Positions 15,984 to 24,159 of a stretch of DNA of 64,000 nt are shown here, in pieces. This DNA is from Verrucomicrobiia bacterium. GTDB taxonomy: Bacteria > Patescibacteriota > Saccharimonadia > Saccharimonadales > Saccharimonadaceae. The translations under genes and the position numbers were made by a program. The DNA lies in assembly GCA_035629335.1 (NCBI GenBank), contig DASPIB010000001.1:610473-674472 (forward strand), given 5' to 3'. A model generated the notes under the pieces. The model searched no databases, was not told the DNA's origin, and worked only from the letters and a program-made list of their open reading frames with translations. Within the stretch, counting starts at the first letter, position 1; each line of letters opens with the position of its first letter.

Positions 15984-18900
15984 ATGAAGCGGCAAGACAC
16001 TTTAAAAACATTATTCGAAGCGCAGGCGCAAAAAACGCCTGGGCAAACCGCAGTAGTATATAAAACTACCAAGTTAAGCTATCAAGAGCTGGATGAGTCG
16101 AGCAATCGTTTGGCACATTTCCTCCAAGCTCAAGGGGTAAAAAAGGGCGATTTCGTCGCCTTTGTCCTTGATCGATCTGCTGATCTCATTGTTGTTATAC
16201 TGGCCATAGTCAAAACCGGCGCTGTCTACGTACCGATTGCGCCAGATCTTCCGACCGAGCGGATCGAATTTATTGCCCAAGACGCCAAAGCCAAGCTTCT
16301 TATAACGACAGCCGCTATGGCGCAAAGGTTACCAAAGTTAGAATGTGAATTCTTACATCTAGACACTAGGGGACTCGAGATTAAGCAAGCGCCAGCCACA
16401 TCACTAAAAGTTTCCGTAACTGCTGAAGACCTCTGCTATATTATTTATACTTCGGGTTCCACCGGCACACCAAAAGGCGTCATGGTGCCACATCGCGGCG
16501 TGGTACGACTGGCGAAACATATGGGCTATGTCGATTTTACTGAGCTACAAACCTTTTTACTGCAAACGCCTATTTCGTTCGATGTTTCTGCGTACGAAAT
16601 ATGGAGTGCCCTGTTAAATGGCGCGACGTTAGCCATCGCAAACCCCGAAAAACCTACACCTAGTAGTGTTATCCAGGCAATGCAAAAATATGGCGTGACG
16701 GTGCTTTCGCTTACGACGGGCTTGTTCCATTTGCTGGTTGAAGAGCAACTTGACGATCTCCGATCGCTTCGCTACATAATTGCCGGCGGTGATGTGATGC
16801 TGCCACACCTCACCGAAAAAGCCGCGCGGGCGCTGCAGAACACTACCATCATAAACGGCTACGGCCCTACCGAAAACTCTGTGTATACCACGGCCTATGC
16901 CGTAAAGCCAAACGAGAAGTTTAAGGGAGGCGTCCCAATTGGTAAGGCAATCAAAAAAACCACGACACGAATAGTAGACAGTCAGCTGAAGCCGGTAGAA
17001 AAAGGACAAGTTGGCGAACTCGTCACCGGTGGGCTTGGTGTTGCCAAGGGTTACTGGCAACGCCCTGAGCTGACGGCTGATCGTTTTGTACCCGATCCGC
17101 AACAGCCAAACGAAACACTCTATCGCACAGGCGACTTAGTGCGTGAACTCCCAAATGGCAATATAGAATTCTTGGGAAGAATCGACCAGCAAGTTAAAAT
17201 TCGCGGCTTCCGTATTGAATTAGGCGAAATCGAGAATGCTATTTTAAAGTACAGTCCAGTAAAATTTTGCGCCGTTACCGTACAAGAAGCAGTACCGGGC
17301 GATAAAAGAATTGTTGCTCATATTGTCCTCCGCACAAAAAATGCTGCCTTTGACCTCACTGCTTTTAAGCAGTTCCTAGCGCAAAAAATGCCCGAATACA
17401 TGCTACCGGCGCACTTTGTTATTGTTGATTCGCTGCCACTCAACAACAGTGGTAAGGTAGATAAAAAGGCACTGCCGCAAACGAGCTTCAAGCGACCCGA
17501 CCTTGGTATTGCTTACGAACCACCTCGCAGCGAAAAAGAGAAGGCCATCGCGGCGCTTTGGCGTCAACTTCTACTGGTTGATGAAATCGGCATGAATGAT
17601 AACTTTTTTGACCTCGGTGGTAATTCGATGCTGGCTGCCCGTGCAACGGTTCAACTGCAAAAATTGCTCGAAACGGACTTGTCGGCCGGCGCACTCTACG
17701 AGCATCCCACGATTGCTCAACTATGCCGGCTTTCAAATCGCCCCGAATCAGCCGCCGCTACACTTGACCTCGCTGCCGAAGTACAGCTTGCAGAAAACAT
17801 CCAGCCCGAACAGCCATTTCGTCCCGAGACCTACCATCAACGCGCCGTCTTGCTGACTGGTGCGACAGGCTTTTTGGGTGCCTTTTTGATCCGCGAGTTG
17901 CTGCACTCTTCGCCAGACATTCAACTCTATTGCCTTGTGCGCTCCAGCAACAAGCAAGAAGCCTTGAAGCGCATTAAACACAATCTGGAAAAATATTCGC
18001 TATGGAAAGATAGCTACGCTTCTCGACTCATCCCCCTGGCGGGCAGCTTCGATAAGCCACTGCTTGGTTTGAGTCGTGCTGCATATAACCATTTGGCAAA
18101 AACTGTTGACACCATCTACCACAATGGAGCCAAGGTGAATTATGTGCAATCGTACGAATTACACAAAGCAGCAAATGTTATTGGCACCCAAAACATTATC
18201 GCCTTTGCGTGTGCCGCCCAGACAAAACCGATTCACTTCCTTTCAACCATTGTAAGTTTTGGGCCGATTGGCTATTTAGGCCACGTACAAAAAATCATGG
18301 AAGAAGATAGTCTTGATAGAAGTGAGTATGTGCTTTATAAAGACATGGGGTACGCACAGAGTAAATGGGTGGCCGAGAAAATTCTCTTGTTGGCCCGACA
18401 ACGGGGAGTTCCTTCTACTATTCTTCGACCTGGGTTTATTATGGGCGAAAGCACGACCGGCATTAATAACCCAGATGATTTTGTCGCCCGGTTAGTAAAA
18501 GGCTGTATTCAATTGGGCGCATACCCGTATTTGCCGCGTCAACGGAAAGAGTTTACGCCAGTTGATTTTGTCGCCAAAGCTATTGGCACTATCTGTAAGT
18601 CACCTGACAATTTTAATAAGAGCTATCACCTTGTGCCGCCTCATCAAGAAAGTGTTGATTTAAACGATTTCTTTGTGGCGATCAAGAACACTTTTGGATA
18701 CCGGCTAGAACAACGACCGTTCGCCGAGTGGGTGCAACAACTTGCTGAACTTTCAGATAGCAGTAATCCGCTCACGCCTTTCTTGCCAATGCTTACTGGA
18801 AAAACATACAAGGATCGAACGGTGTGGGAGCTCTACGAAAATATGCCGATCTACGATTCAACAAATACCCAACATGCCCTCAGGAACGCAGCTATCGTTT

Positions 18901-19043
18901 GCCCGCAGTTTGACCTGCACTTACTAAAAACGTACTTTAACTACATGATAGAGACAGGATTTATTCCTGAACCATCAAAGCAGACGCTGGAAGACGGTTT
19001 ATCGATGGAGGAAGAATTCGAGCTACAGCCAGCCGTCGCGTAA
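15984..19043 (+). CDS. NRPS-like A-PCP-thioester reductase 2
   Basis: 1019 residues with the same plan as the protein at 1527-4589: adenylation domain (YTSGSTGTPKGVMVPHRG, NGYGPTENS, YRTGDLV, GRIDQQVKIRGFRIELGE, NSGKVDKKAL), carrier domain (FFDLGGNSMLAAR) and reductase (LLTGATGFLGAF; YAQSKWVAEK). It would activate a carboxylic acid with ATP, tether it to phosphopantetheine and release an aldehyde with NAD(P)H. A hand-read pocket, D-V-Y-S-I-A-G-V-Y-K, keeps the amino-acid-anchoring Asp but differs from copy 1, so the substrates probably differ. The PPTase needed to activate the carrier domain lies 1.1 kb downstream. It ends in a strong terminator and has its own extended -10 promoter. Confidence 0.92.
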   Translation: MKRQDTLKTLFEAQAQKTPGQTAVVYKTTKLSYQELDESSNRLAHFLQAQGVKKGDFVAFVLDRSADLIVVILAIVKTGAVYVPIAPDLPTERIEFIAQDAKAKLLITTAAMAQRLPKLECEFLHLDTRGLEIKQAPATSLKVSVTAEDLCYIIYTSGSTGTPKGVMVPHRGVVRLAKHMGYVDFTELQTFLLQTPISFDVSAYEIWSALLNGATLAIANPEKPTPSSVIQAMQKYGVTVLSLTTGLFHLLVEEQLDDLRSLRYIIAGGDVMLPHLTEKAARALQNTTIINGYGPTENSVYTTAYAVKPNEKFKGGVPIGKAIKKTTTRIVDSQLKPVEKGQVGELVTGGLGVAKGYWQRPELTADRFVPDPQQPNETLYRTGDLVRELPNGNIEFLGRIDQQVKIRGFRIELGEIENAILKYSPVKFCAVTVQEAVPGDKRIVAHIVLRTKNAAFDLTAFKQFLAQKMPEYMLPAHFVIVDSLPLNNSGKVDKKALPQTSFKRPDLGIAYEPPRSEKEKAIAALWRQLLLVDEIGMNDNFFDLGGNSMLAARATVQLQKLLETDLSAGALYEHPTIAQLCRLSNRPESAAATLDLAAEVQLAENIQPEQPFRPETYHQRAVLLTGATGFLGAFLIRELLHSSPDIQLYCLVRSSNKQEALKRIKHNLEKYSLWKDSYASRLIPLAGSFDKPLLGLSRAAYNHLAKTVDTIYHNGAKVNYVQSYELHKAANVIGTQNIIAFACAAQTKPIHFLSTIVSFGPIGYLGHVQKIMEEDSLDRSEYVLYKDMGYAQSKWVAEKILLLARQRGVPSTILRPGFIMGESTTGINNPDDFVARLVKGCIQLGAYPYLPRQRKEFTPVDFVAKAIGTICKSPDNFNKSYHLVPPHQESVDLNDFFVAIKNTFGYRLEQRPFAEWVQQLAELSDSSNPLTPFLPMLTGKTYKDRTVWELYENMPIYDSTNTQHALRNAAIVCPQFDLHLLKTYFNYMIETGFIPEPSKQTLEDGLSMEEEFELQPAVA

Positions 19044-19051
19044 AAATTACC

Positions 19052-19097
19052 GTAACAAAAAGAGAGTCGGCGCTAGGACCAACTCTCTTTTTGTTAC
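19052..19097. terminator. Bidirectional terminator between convergent genes
   Basis: A perfect 16-bp stem: GTAACAAAAAGAGAGT (19052-19067) pairs with ACTCTCTTTTTGTTAC (19082-19097) over a 14-nt loop. A/T-rich outer arms give a T-run in both directions. It overlaps the last codons of the PNPOx gene. Confidence 0.88.
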
Positions 19098-19588
19098 GCC
19101 AGTAAATTCTTTATTTCACTTAGCGGTATTTCAAGACGGAAATCTCGTCGTGGTGCTCCGTCGACAACTTCGGCGTCGTTTACCCAGGCGCACACTGGTG
19201 TCGCTTTGTAGATTCGCCGTACAGCATCGCCGACGCAATCTTCAGCTGCAACACCTAGGTTTATGTTTTTGTTAGCCAGTGCTTTCCGAGCTGTTTCGAG
19301 GTCATTGATCTCTATTACTTTTGTTTGCAAGTAAACACCCTTGCATCCTTCAACCGGCACGACCGGGACAGTAGAGTCGTATATAACGATAAACGCATCG
19401 CCATTTGCTCGCACATTTTGTGAATGCTGGTTTTCTTTATCCGACAGCCAATATATGTTCATGTCATTATCGTACAAGTAAAAAACAGGGCTGTTCCATG
19501 GCTTGCCCTCGGCCGAAGCTGTCGCAACCGTGGCGTATTGAATTGATCGAATAAGTCTTTTGGCGTGCTGGATTAACGTTTCGTTCAT
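19094..19588 (-). CDS. Pyridoxamine 5'-phosphate oxidase-fold (FMN-binding) protein
   Basis: 164 residues of the split-barrel flavin-binding family: an N-terminal helix, 'QYATVATASAEGKPWNSPVFYLYD' (strands with the ATVA-x-x-x-G-x-P signature), 'IYWLSDKENQHSQNVRANGDAFIVIYD' and 'GVYLQTKVIEI'. Relatives bind FMN, F420 or heme and reduce or sense small molecules; the substrate cannot be told. The gene overlaps the preceding SRPBCC gene by 4 nt (ATGA), which indicates translational coupling and a shared function. Confidence 0.82.
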   Translation of the reverse strand: MNETLIQHAKRLIRSIQYATVATASAEGKPWNSPVFYLYDNDMNIYWLSDKENQHSQNVRANGDAFIVIYDSTVPVVPVEGCKGVYLQTKVIEINDLETARKALANKNINLGVAAEDCVGDAVRRIYKATPVCAWVNDAEVVDGAPRRDFRLEIPLSEIKNLLA

Positions 19589-19992
19589 AAAGAGTTTTCT
19601 CCATTTTCAAGCGCCACCTTGAGCTTCTGTAATGCTTGCTCGGTAACGGGATCGTTGTTTAGATCGCTCTCTTCATCCCAGGCGTAGTAGTCAAACTTCG
19701 TCGTCGTTTCATCGATTGGGCTAAAAGTGTATTGCGCAAAATACTTTGCGCCTTCTTTGGTGTAAGTAAATGTCTTGTTGTGCTCATACTGAGTTACCGG
19801 GTATCTCCCTAACGACACGCCGCCTTCGCCTTGCGGCAGATACACCGCACCGACTTTTAGAGGAAGTTCGGTTACTTCTTCGTGCACTATTTCACTGATC
19901 CATTTTGGTGTATTACGAGGGTCAACGATGAAGGAGAAAACTTCATCCAGAGGTCGATTAATTGTTACCGTTAAGCGTTTTTCTGCTCGCAT
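19585..19992 (-). CDS. SRPBCC (START-like) domain protein
   Basis: 135 residues: 'LTVTINRPLDEVFSFIVDPRNTPKWISEI' is the typical start of a polyketide-cyclase/START-like SRPBCC domain, which forms a hydrophobic pocket for a small ligand. The rest (KTFTYTKEGAKYFAQYTF; TTKFDYYAWDEE) gives the remaining strands. GGAGGAAATCGT before the ATG is a strong ribosome binding site, and a TATAAT box lies about 20 nt further upstream. It is coupled to the downstream PNPOx-fold gene. The pair may process or sense one hydrophobic compound. Confidence 0.78.
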   Translation of the reverse strand: MRAEKRLTVTINRPLDEVFSFIVDPRNTPKWISEIVHEEVTELPLKVGAVYLPQGEGGVSLGRYPVTQYEHNKTFTYTKEGAKYFAQYTFSPIDETTTKFDYYAWDEESDLNNDPVTEQALQKLKVALENGENSL

Positions 19993-20137
19993 ACGATTTC
20001 CTCCATTACACCCGTAATTATACTTTGTGCAATAAGCGTAAGCAAATTAAGTGCACCATCAACGAGCTGGCGGCGGGTGCTTAGCGAGGTAAAACCTTCC
20101 TACTAAAAATCGTCTACATACAGGAGCGAGGGCATGG

Positions 20138-20143
20138 TATGGT
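20138..20143 (+). promoter_or_regulatory. Leaderless-type -10 box TATGGT
   Basis: TATGGT followed by AAGAGT and then the ATG at 20150, i.e. a 6-nt gap. Confidence 0.45.
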
Positions 20144-20149
20144 AAGAGT

Positions 20150-20809
20150 ATGAGCGGCATAGCCCAGGCTAATCATGCGATGCAGATACACTATTTACAG
20201 TGGAATATCGGTAGTAAAAAAAGACGAGTTCTCGCAGACGATGCAGTGGACGTGTTTATCCAGTCATTCTCGGATTTAGGTGGTATTAATGATTTTAGTA
20301 GTATTCTTTCAGCCGATGAACTTCAGCGAGCAGAGAAGCTACATGCCAGCCAAAGATACAATTGGCAAGCAGCTCGTTATTTTCTTAAAACAGTTCTTGC
20401 TCAGTATGTGGGCGGCACCCCCAAGAATATTGTCTTCGAGAAGACAGCTCACGGTAAACCCATCTTAACCGGTCGTGGCATCGAATTTTCTCTCAGCCAC
20501 ACCAGACGGTACGTTGCCCTGGCGATCGCAAAAGTCCCAGTTGGCATCGACATCGAAGAGGGAGATCCTGAAGTTGACATCTATGGGGTAGGGAAGCTGT
20601 GCTTTACTGCTGATGAGTATAAGATAGTGACCGAATCGTCAAGGCCACTACAGCTTTTTTACGAAACCTGGGTTACAAAAGAGGCGCACATTAAGTGCTT
20701 GGACATTACACTTGAAGAGCTAAACAACCGCTCCCAACTATCGCCAATGCAACCATTAATAGCACCAAGCGGAGTGTATGGGGCTTTAGCTTGGCAAGCT
20801 ACTCGTTGA
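20150..20809 (+). CDS. 4'-phosphopantetheinyl transferase, Sfp type
   Basis: 219 residues with the Sfp/Gsp motifs: FSLSHT (113-118), VGIDIE (131-136, Mg-binding acidic residues) and WVTKEAHIK (174-182). It transfers phosphopantetheine from coenzyme A to the serine of carrier domains. The two A-PCP-reductases in this window are the obvious substrates, so this enzyme turns them from apo to active form. AcpS-type enzymes would normally serve fatty-acid synthesis; a stand-alone Sfp enzyme points to secondary metabolism. A TATGGT box 6 nt before the start predicts a leaderless mRNA. A terminator hairpin follows at 20836-20864. Confidence 0.92.
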   Translation: MSGIAQANHAMQIHYLQWNIGSKKRRVLADDAVDVFIQSFSDLGGINDFSSILSADELQRAEKLHASQRYNWQAARYFLKTVLAQYVGGTPKNIVFEKTAHGKPILTGRGIEFSLSHTRRYVALAIAKVPVGIDIEEGDPEVDIYGVGKLCFTADEYKIVTESSRPLQLFYETWVTKEAHIKCLDITLEELNNRSQLSPMQPLIAPSGVYGALAWQATR

Positions 20810-20835
20810 GAAACTGTTTGACTTGCCTCTAAACA

Positions 20836-20864
20836 TAGAGAGTCGCCATTAAGACGACTCTCTA
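20836..20864 (+). terminator. Terminator hairpin after the PPTase gene
   Basis: TAGAGAGTCG pairs perfectly with CGACTCTCTA over a 9-nt loop, 27 nt after the stop. The T-run is poor. Confidence 0.65.
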
Positions 20865-20925
20865 CAATTCGATCGCTCCAGTTAGTATTTTTGTGTTGGA
20901 TGATTATTTCATGTATTTTCCAGTT

Positions 20926-21306
20926 TCAAGTCATTAAAAAGCCCCGCGCACTTGAAAGCATGCACGGGGTACCGAGAAATGAGCGGTATTGTTGGCAGTT
21001 AATCTGCAGGCGTGCCTTATTTAAGGCCGACCGTGCCGAATCCATACCGCGAATGATCTTGCCTCTTGCTGCTTGGTAGGTTAGGTGTTCCAAATTATAC
21101 TCGATTTCTTCCTTAGCAGCCTCAAAAGCGCAGTCAAGCCTTTGGCCGGCAGATGAGGCTTCTACGTAAGGGTATTGCGTAATGATTTTTATTGCAACCA
21201 TGCGAACGTCTGGATTTTGTGCATTAATTAACTCCAGGGCCGCCTCTGCTTGCCTTTCCCGGTAGCTTTTCTTGGTTTTTTTCTGTGTATTATCACGGCT
21301 CATCAT
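20926..21306 (-). CDS. Hypothetical small basic protein
   Basis: About 126 residues (or 125 from the second ATG at 21303, which is better placed behind GAGGTGG). The N-terminus is very basic (SRDNTQKKTKKSYRERQAE) and the rest helical, with SARSALNKARLQINCQQYRS near the end. I do not recognise it. The last 15 or so codons run through a GC-rich terminator stem (20942-20969), so the real stop may be earlier if there is a frameshift, or the gene overlaps its own terminator. No signal or membrane segment. Confidence 0.45.
   Translation of the reverse strand: MMSRDNTQKKTKKSYRERQAEAALELINAQNPDVRMVAIKIITQYPYVEASSAGQRLDCAFEAAKEEIEYNLEHLTYQAARGKIIRGMDSARSALNKARLQINCQQYRSFLGTPCMLSSARGFLMT
20933..20969 (-). 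terminator. Rho-independent terminator inside the 3' end of the gene at 20926-21306
   Basis: Minus strand: CCCCGTGCA and TGCGCGGGG form a stem with one mismatch, followed by CTTTTTAAT. It lies within the last codons of the reading frame. Confidence 0.7.
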
Positions 21307-21421
21307 TCCACCTCTTCCAGTCTCGTACTCGAGAATGTTGCCTACAGCTACTTAAAATAAGCGCATCAAGAAAATTTGTCAAGCAACGTGAGTACTCGCC
21401 ACAACCGACAGAATAACTTGG

Positions 21422-21427
21422 TATACT
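21422..21427 (+). promoter_or_regulatory. Near-leaderless -10 box TATACT
   Basis: TATACT, then 8 nt to the ATG at 21436, predicting a 0-2 nt leader. Confidence 0.45.
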
Positions 21428-21435
21428 ACTTACAT

Positions 21436-22206
21436 ATGCCCAAATTGCAAATCCTGCTTCATTCCTCAAAAACAATGGTACCGACAACCAGCCAACACGT
21501 CATGAGTCAACCTTTGTTTTCTAGCCAAGCAGAGGAGTTGCGGCGCTACATTAGAAGCTTATCGGTTGAAGAAATTGCAAAATGTATGAAAGTTTCTCAC
21601 GGCAAAGCCGCAGAAGTTCACAAGCTATACGCTGCGCATCACACAAAATCTCCAGCCGCTGAGTGCTTTCGAGGAGATATTTATAGTGGCCTGCGTGCCC
21701 TTAATTTTACCAAAGAAGAACGCTCTTTCGCCCAAAGCCACCTGCTGATACTATCCGGGCTGTACGGCATCTTGCGACCATACGATGCGATTGAGCCCTA
21801 TCGGCTTGAAGCGGCCTATCGTTTACCCAATGTGCGCTTCGCAAATTTGTATAGCTACTGGAAAGATATACTGCAAACCTGTATCGACCCTGAGGCACTT
21901 ATCATTAACGTTACCTCAAAGGAATACGAGAAACTAATTACTCAGCATCTCCCAAAAAGGCAGGTTATCCCACGTTTTCTTACCAGAAAAAGCCCAGCTG
22001 CCGAGCCAGAGTTTGTCACGGTGCACGCTAAAATTGCTCGTGGCGCTTTTGCCCGATGGATTATTGCCGAGCAAACTGAAACGCCAAATTTTGAAAAATT
22101 TAAAGATTTAGGCTACCAGTACAGCGTCACTTTAAGCACGACGAACCAGCCCACTTATATTACAGAAGACTTTGGCGGTATTGGGCTGAGTCAGCGGACC
22201 AAATAG
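21436..22206 (+). CDS. yaaA: YaaA-family peroxide stress protein
   Basis: 256 residues from ATG 21436 (MPKLQILLHSSKTM), which matches the family start; a longer frame from 21376 is unsupported. Family features: 'HSSKTM' at the N-terminus, 'YSGLRALNFTKEERSFAQSHLLILSGLYGILRPYDAIEPYRLE' (LSGLYG-x-LRP-x-D is the YaaA hallmark), 'LINVTSKEYEKLI' and 'ARGAFARWII' near the end. In E. coli YaaA lowers intracellular free iron and DNA damage under peroxide stress. The last few residues are divergent. It is a single gene with a -10 box almost touching the start codon. Confidence 0.88.
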   Translation: MPKLQILLHSSKTMVPTTSQHVMSQPLFSSQAEELRRYIRSLSVEEIAKCMKVSHGKAAEVHKLYAAHHTKSPAAECFRGDIYSGLRALNFTKEERSFAQSHLLILSGLYGILRPYDAIEPYRLEAAYRLPNVRFANLYSYWKDILQTCIDPEALIINVTSKEYEKLITQHLPKRQVIPRFLTRKSPAAEPEFVTVHAKIARGAFARWIIAEQTETPNFEKFKDLGYQYSVTLSTTNQPTYITEDFGGIGLSQRTK

Positions 22207-22329
22207 ACAAATGTCCGTCTATCAAACAGCGCCTAAGGTGTTTAATTAAATTAATGTCCTAATAATACAATACTCTTAACGCACATTGTGCCATACTTTC
22301 TTTAGAATAATGAACAAGAAAGAAAGTTT

Positions 22330-22782
22330 ATGAACAATACCTCAACTACAAATTACTCTCCGTTACAACCATTTTCCCGCCTCATCGGCAACTGGGATCT
22401 GACACACCGAGATTTTAACACTAAAGAAGAATGGGCTGGCAACGACACGTTTGCCTGGCTACCGGGAGGACGATTCCTAACTTTTCGGCATCACGAAGAC
22501 GGCAATGGGAGTATCGACGGCCTTATGGTCATTGGTAATGAAATGGGCTGGGAAGAAACCGAACCTAGTACAGAGATCGTCGGCCATTGGTTCGAGAGTA
22601 GCAGTGGTCATCATTATAAATATATTTGGGAGATTGAAAGGGATACGGTTCAGTTTTGGCTTAATAACAAACAGTCGGGTTGGTTCTTTAAAGGCACTTT
22701 CTCTGAAAACGACACCCTTATCACAGGGGCTTGGCAGTGGCCCGGAGGTGGCTATGGGCTGGTGATGCGACGAAGCGCATAG
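22330..22782 (+). CDS. DUF1579-like beta-barrel protein
   Basis: 150 residues with the pattern of lipocalin-like DUF1579 proteins: 'LIGNWDLTHRDF' early, 'FAWLPGGRFLTFRHHEDG', 'GLMVIGNEMG', 'KYIWEIERDTVQFWL' and a closing 'ITGAWQWPGGGYGLVM'. These form a ligand-binding barrel, function unknown. An AAGAAAG stretch just upstream could act as a weak ribosome binding site. It is 63 nt upstream of the DUF1772 gene; co-transcription with it and the ABC exporter is possible. Confidence 0.6.
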   Translation: MNNTSTTNYSPLQPFSRLIGNWDLTHRDFNTKEEWAGNDTFAWLPGGRFLTFRHHEDGNGSIDGLMVIGNEMGWEETEPSTEIVGHWFESSSGHHYKYIWEIERDTVQFWLNNKQSGWFFKGTFSENDTLITGAWQWPGGGYGLVMRRSA

Positions 22783-22844
22783 TTGCGTAGTTCATGCTGG
22801 CCTGAGACAATGTTATAAAGCTACATTCAAACCAAAGGAAATAT

Positions 22845-23357
22845 ATGCCACTTTACGAACTTTTACTTACAATCGCAACCTTGCTCGTCGGGCTGATTGC
22901 GGGCTTCTTTTTTACCTTTAGTGTCATATTTATGCCCGGCTTGCGCCGACTGACAAACAAAGACTATATACGGTCATTCCAGGCCGTAGATAGCGTGCTG
23001 CAAAATAGCTTACCTGCCGTTTCAACGGCGCCGATTTTTGGAGTGGTGTTTTTTTGCGCAATCTTCAGTTTAATCGCAAGTGCAGCACTCGCAATCGGCA
23101 TCGCTGGTGAAACCGATAAAATACTGTTAGTTGTCGCCGTTCTACTGTACGTTTTTGGTATGGTTCTGCCCACGATGCGTGTGCATTTGCCACTTAATAA
23201 CAAGCTGCAAAGCCTTAACGTCGATACAATGAGCGATGAAGAGCTAGCTGGTGCACGCCACAATTTTGAACACGTTTGGGTAAAATGGAATGTGGTCAGG
23301 ACTGTCGCCACAATACTGGCATTCTTTATTCTAATAGTTCTCTGTAAAAATATATAA
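22845..23357 (+). CDS. DUF1772-family integral membrane protein
   Basis: 170 residues with four hydrophobic segments (about 6-30, 62-85, 90-108 and 148-167). The first is followed by FSVIFMPGLRRL, and the last is preceded by 'HNFEHVWVKWNVVRT', both typical of DUF1772 (anthrone oxygenase-like) membrane proteins. Relatives act in polyketide oxidation or are uncharacterised. AAGGAAATAT precedes the ATG. It starts a run of membrane genes: the ABC ATPase begins 26 nt after its stop. Confidence 0.75.
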   Translation: MPLYELLLTIATLLVGLIAGFFFTFSVIFMPGLRRLTNKDYIRSFQAVDSVLQNSLPAVSTAPIFGVVFFCAIFSLIASAALAIGIAGETDKILLVVAVLLYVFGMVLPTMRVHLPLNNKLQSLNVDTMSDEELAGARHNFEHVWVKWNVVRTVATILAFFILIVLCKNI

Positions 23358-23382
23358 GCCCAACAGTAAAGATCTCTACACT

Positions 23383-24159
23383 ATGAAACCCGACCCAAAT
23401 ACCAAAACAAGCGATAGCCCAGCCGTCGTACTGCAAGCATTGACAAAAGCGTACAATCAACGAACGGTGGTTGATGCTATTAACCTACAGATTCCGCATG
23501 GCATATTCTACGGAGTTGTCGGCCCAAATGGCGCCGGGAAAACCACCACGCTTTCGATGGTTGCCGGGCTGCTAAAGCCAACTTCCGGCACCGCCTTCAT
23601 TAATGGCCATGACGTATGGTCAGATCACACTCAGGCCATGGAAGCCCTGGGCATACTAATGGACGGGTTGTCGTACCCAGAACGGCTCACCGCCCGCGAA
23701 TTACTTGAATACACCGGCAGATTGCGTAAAGTTAAGCCGAGCGACCTTGAACAACGGGTGACTGATCTTTTGGAAGTGCTGGAGCTTGATACTGCTAATT
23801 CCACCATGGTGGTTGATTTTTCTACCGGTATGCGAAAGAAAATTGCCCTTGGCATGGCACTGATTCATGTACCTGATGTGCTTATTCTTGATGAGCCGTT
23901 CGAATCAATCGACCCAGTTTCCGCCAACGCCATTGAAGCAGTACTGCGCCAATTTGTGAGTAGGGGAGGAACGGTGATTTTATCGAGTCACGTTATGGCG
24001 TTTGTCGAGCGCTTATGCGACAGACTAGCCATAATTGTAGCCGGAAAAGTAATCGCCGAAGGTACAGTCAAAGAAGTGGCAGCCGGCAAATCGTTGCACG
24101 AACGATTTGTAGAATTGGTAGAAACCCGCCCACCACATAAACAACTTGAGTGGCTGTAA
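23383..24159 (+). CDS. ABC transporter ATP-binding protein
   Basis: 258 residues with a complete nucleotide-binding domain: Walker A GPNGAGKTT, signature FSTGMRKKIALGMAL, Walker B VLILDEPFESID and H-loop SSHVM. The 'STGMRKK' signature is typical of ABC-2 type export systems. It would power the permease encoded next, whose start overlaps this stop by one nucleotide (TAATG), a sign of translational coupling. The exported compound is unknown. Confidence 0.9.
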   Translation: MKPDPNTKTSDSPAVVLQALTKAYNQRTVVDAINLQIPHGIFYGVVGPNGAGKTTTLSMVAGLLKPTSGTAFINGHDVWSDHTQAMEALGILMDGLSYPERLTARELLEYTGRLRKVKPSDLEQRVTDLLEVLELDTANSTMVVDFSTGMRKKIALGMALIHVPDVLILDEPFESIDPVSANAIEAVLRQFVSRGGTVILSSHVMAFVERLCDRLAIIVAGKVIAEGTVKEVAAGKSLHERFVELVETRPPHKQLEWL

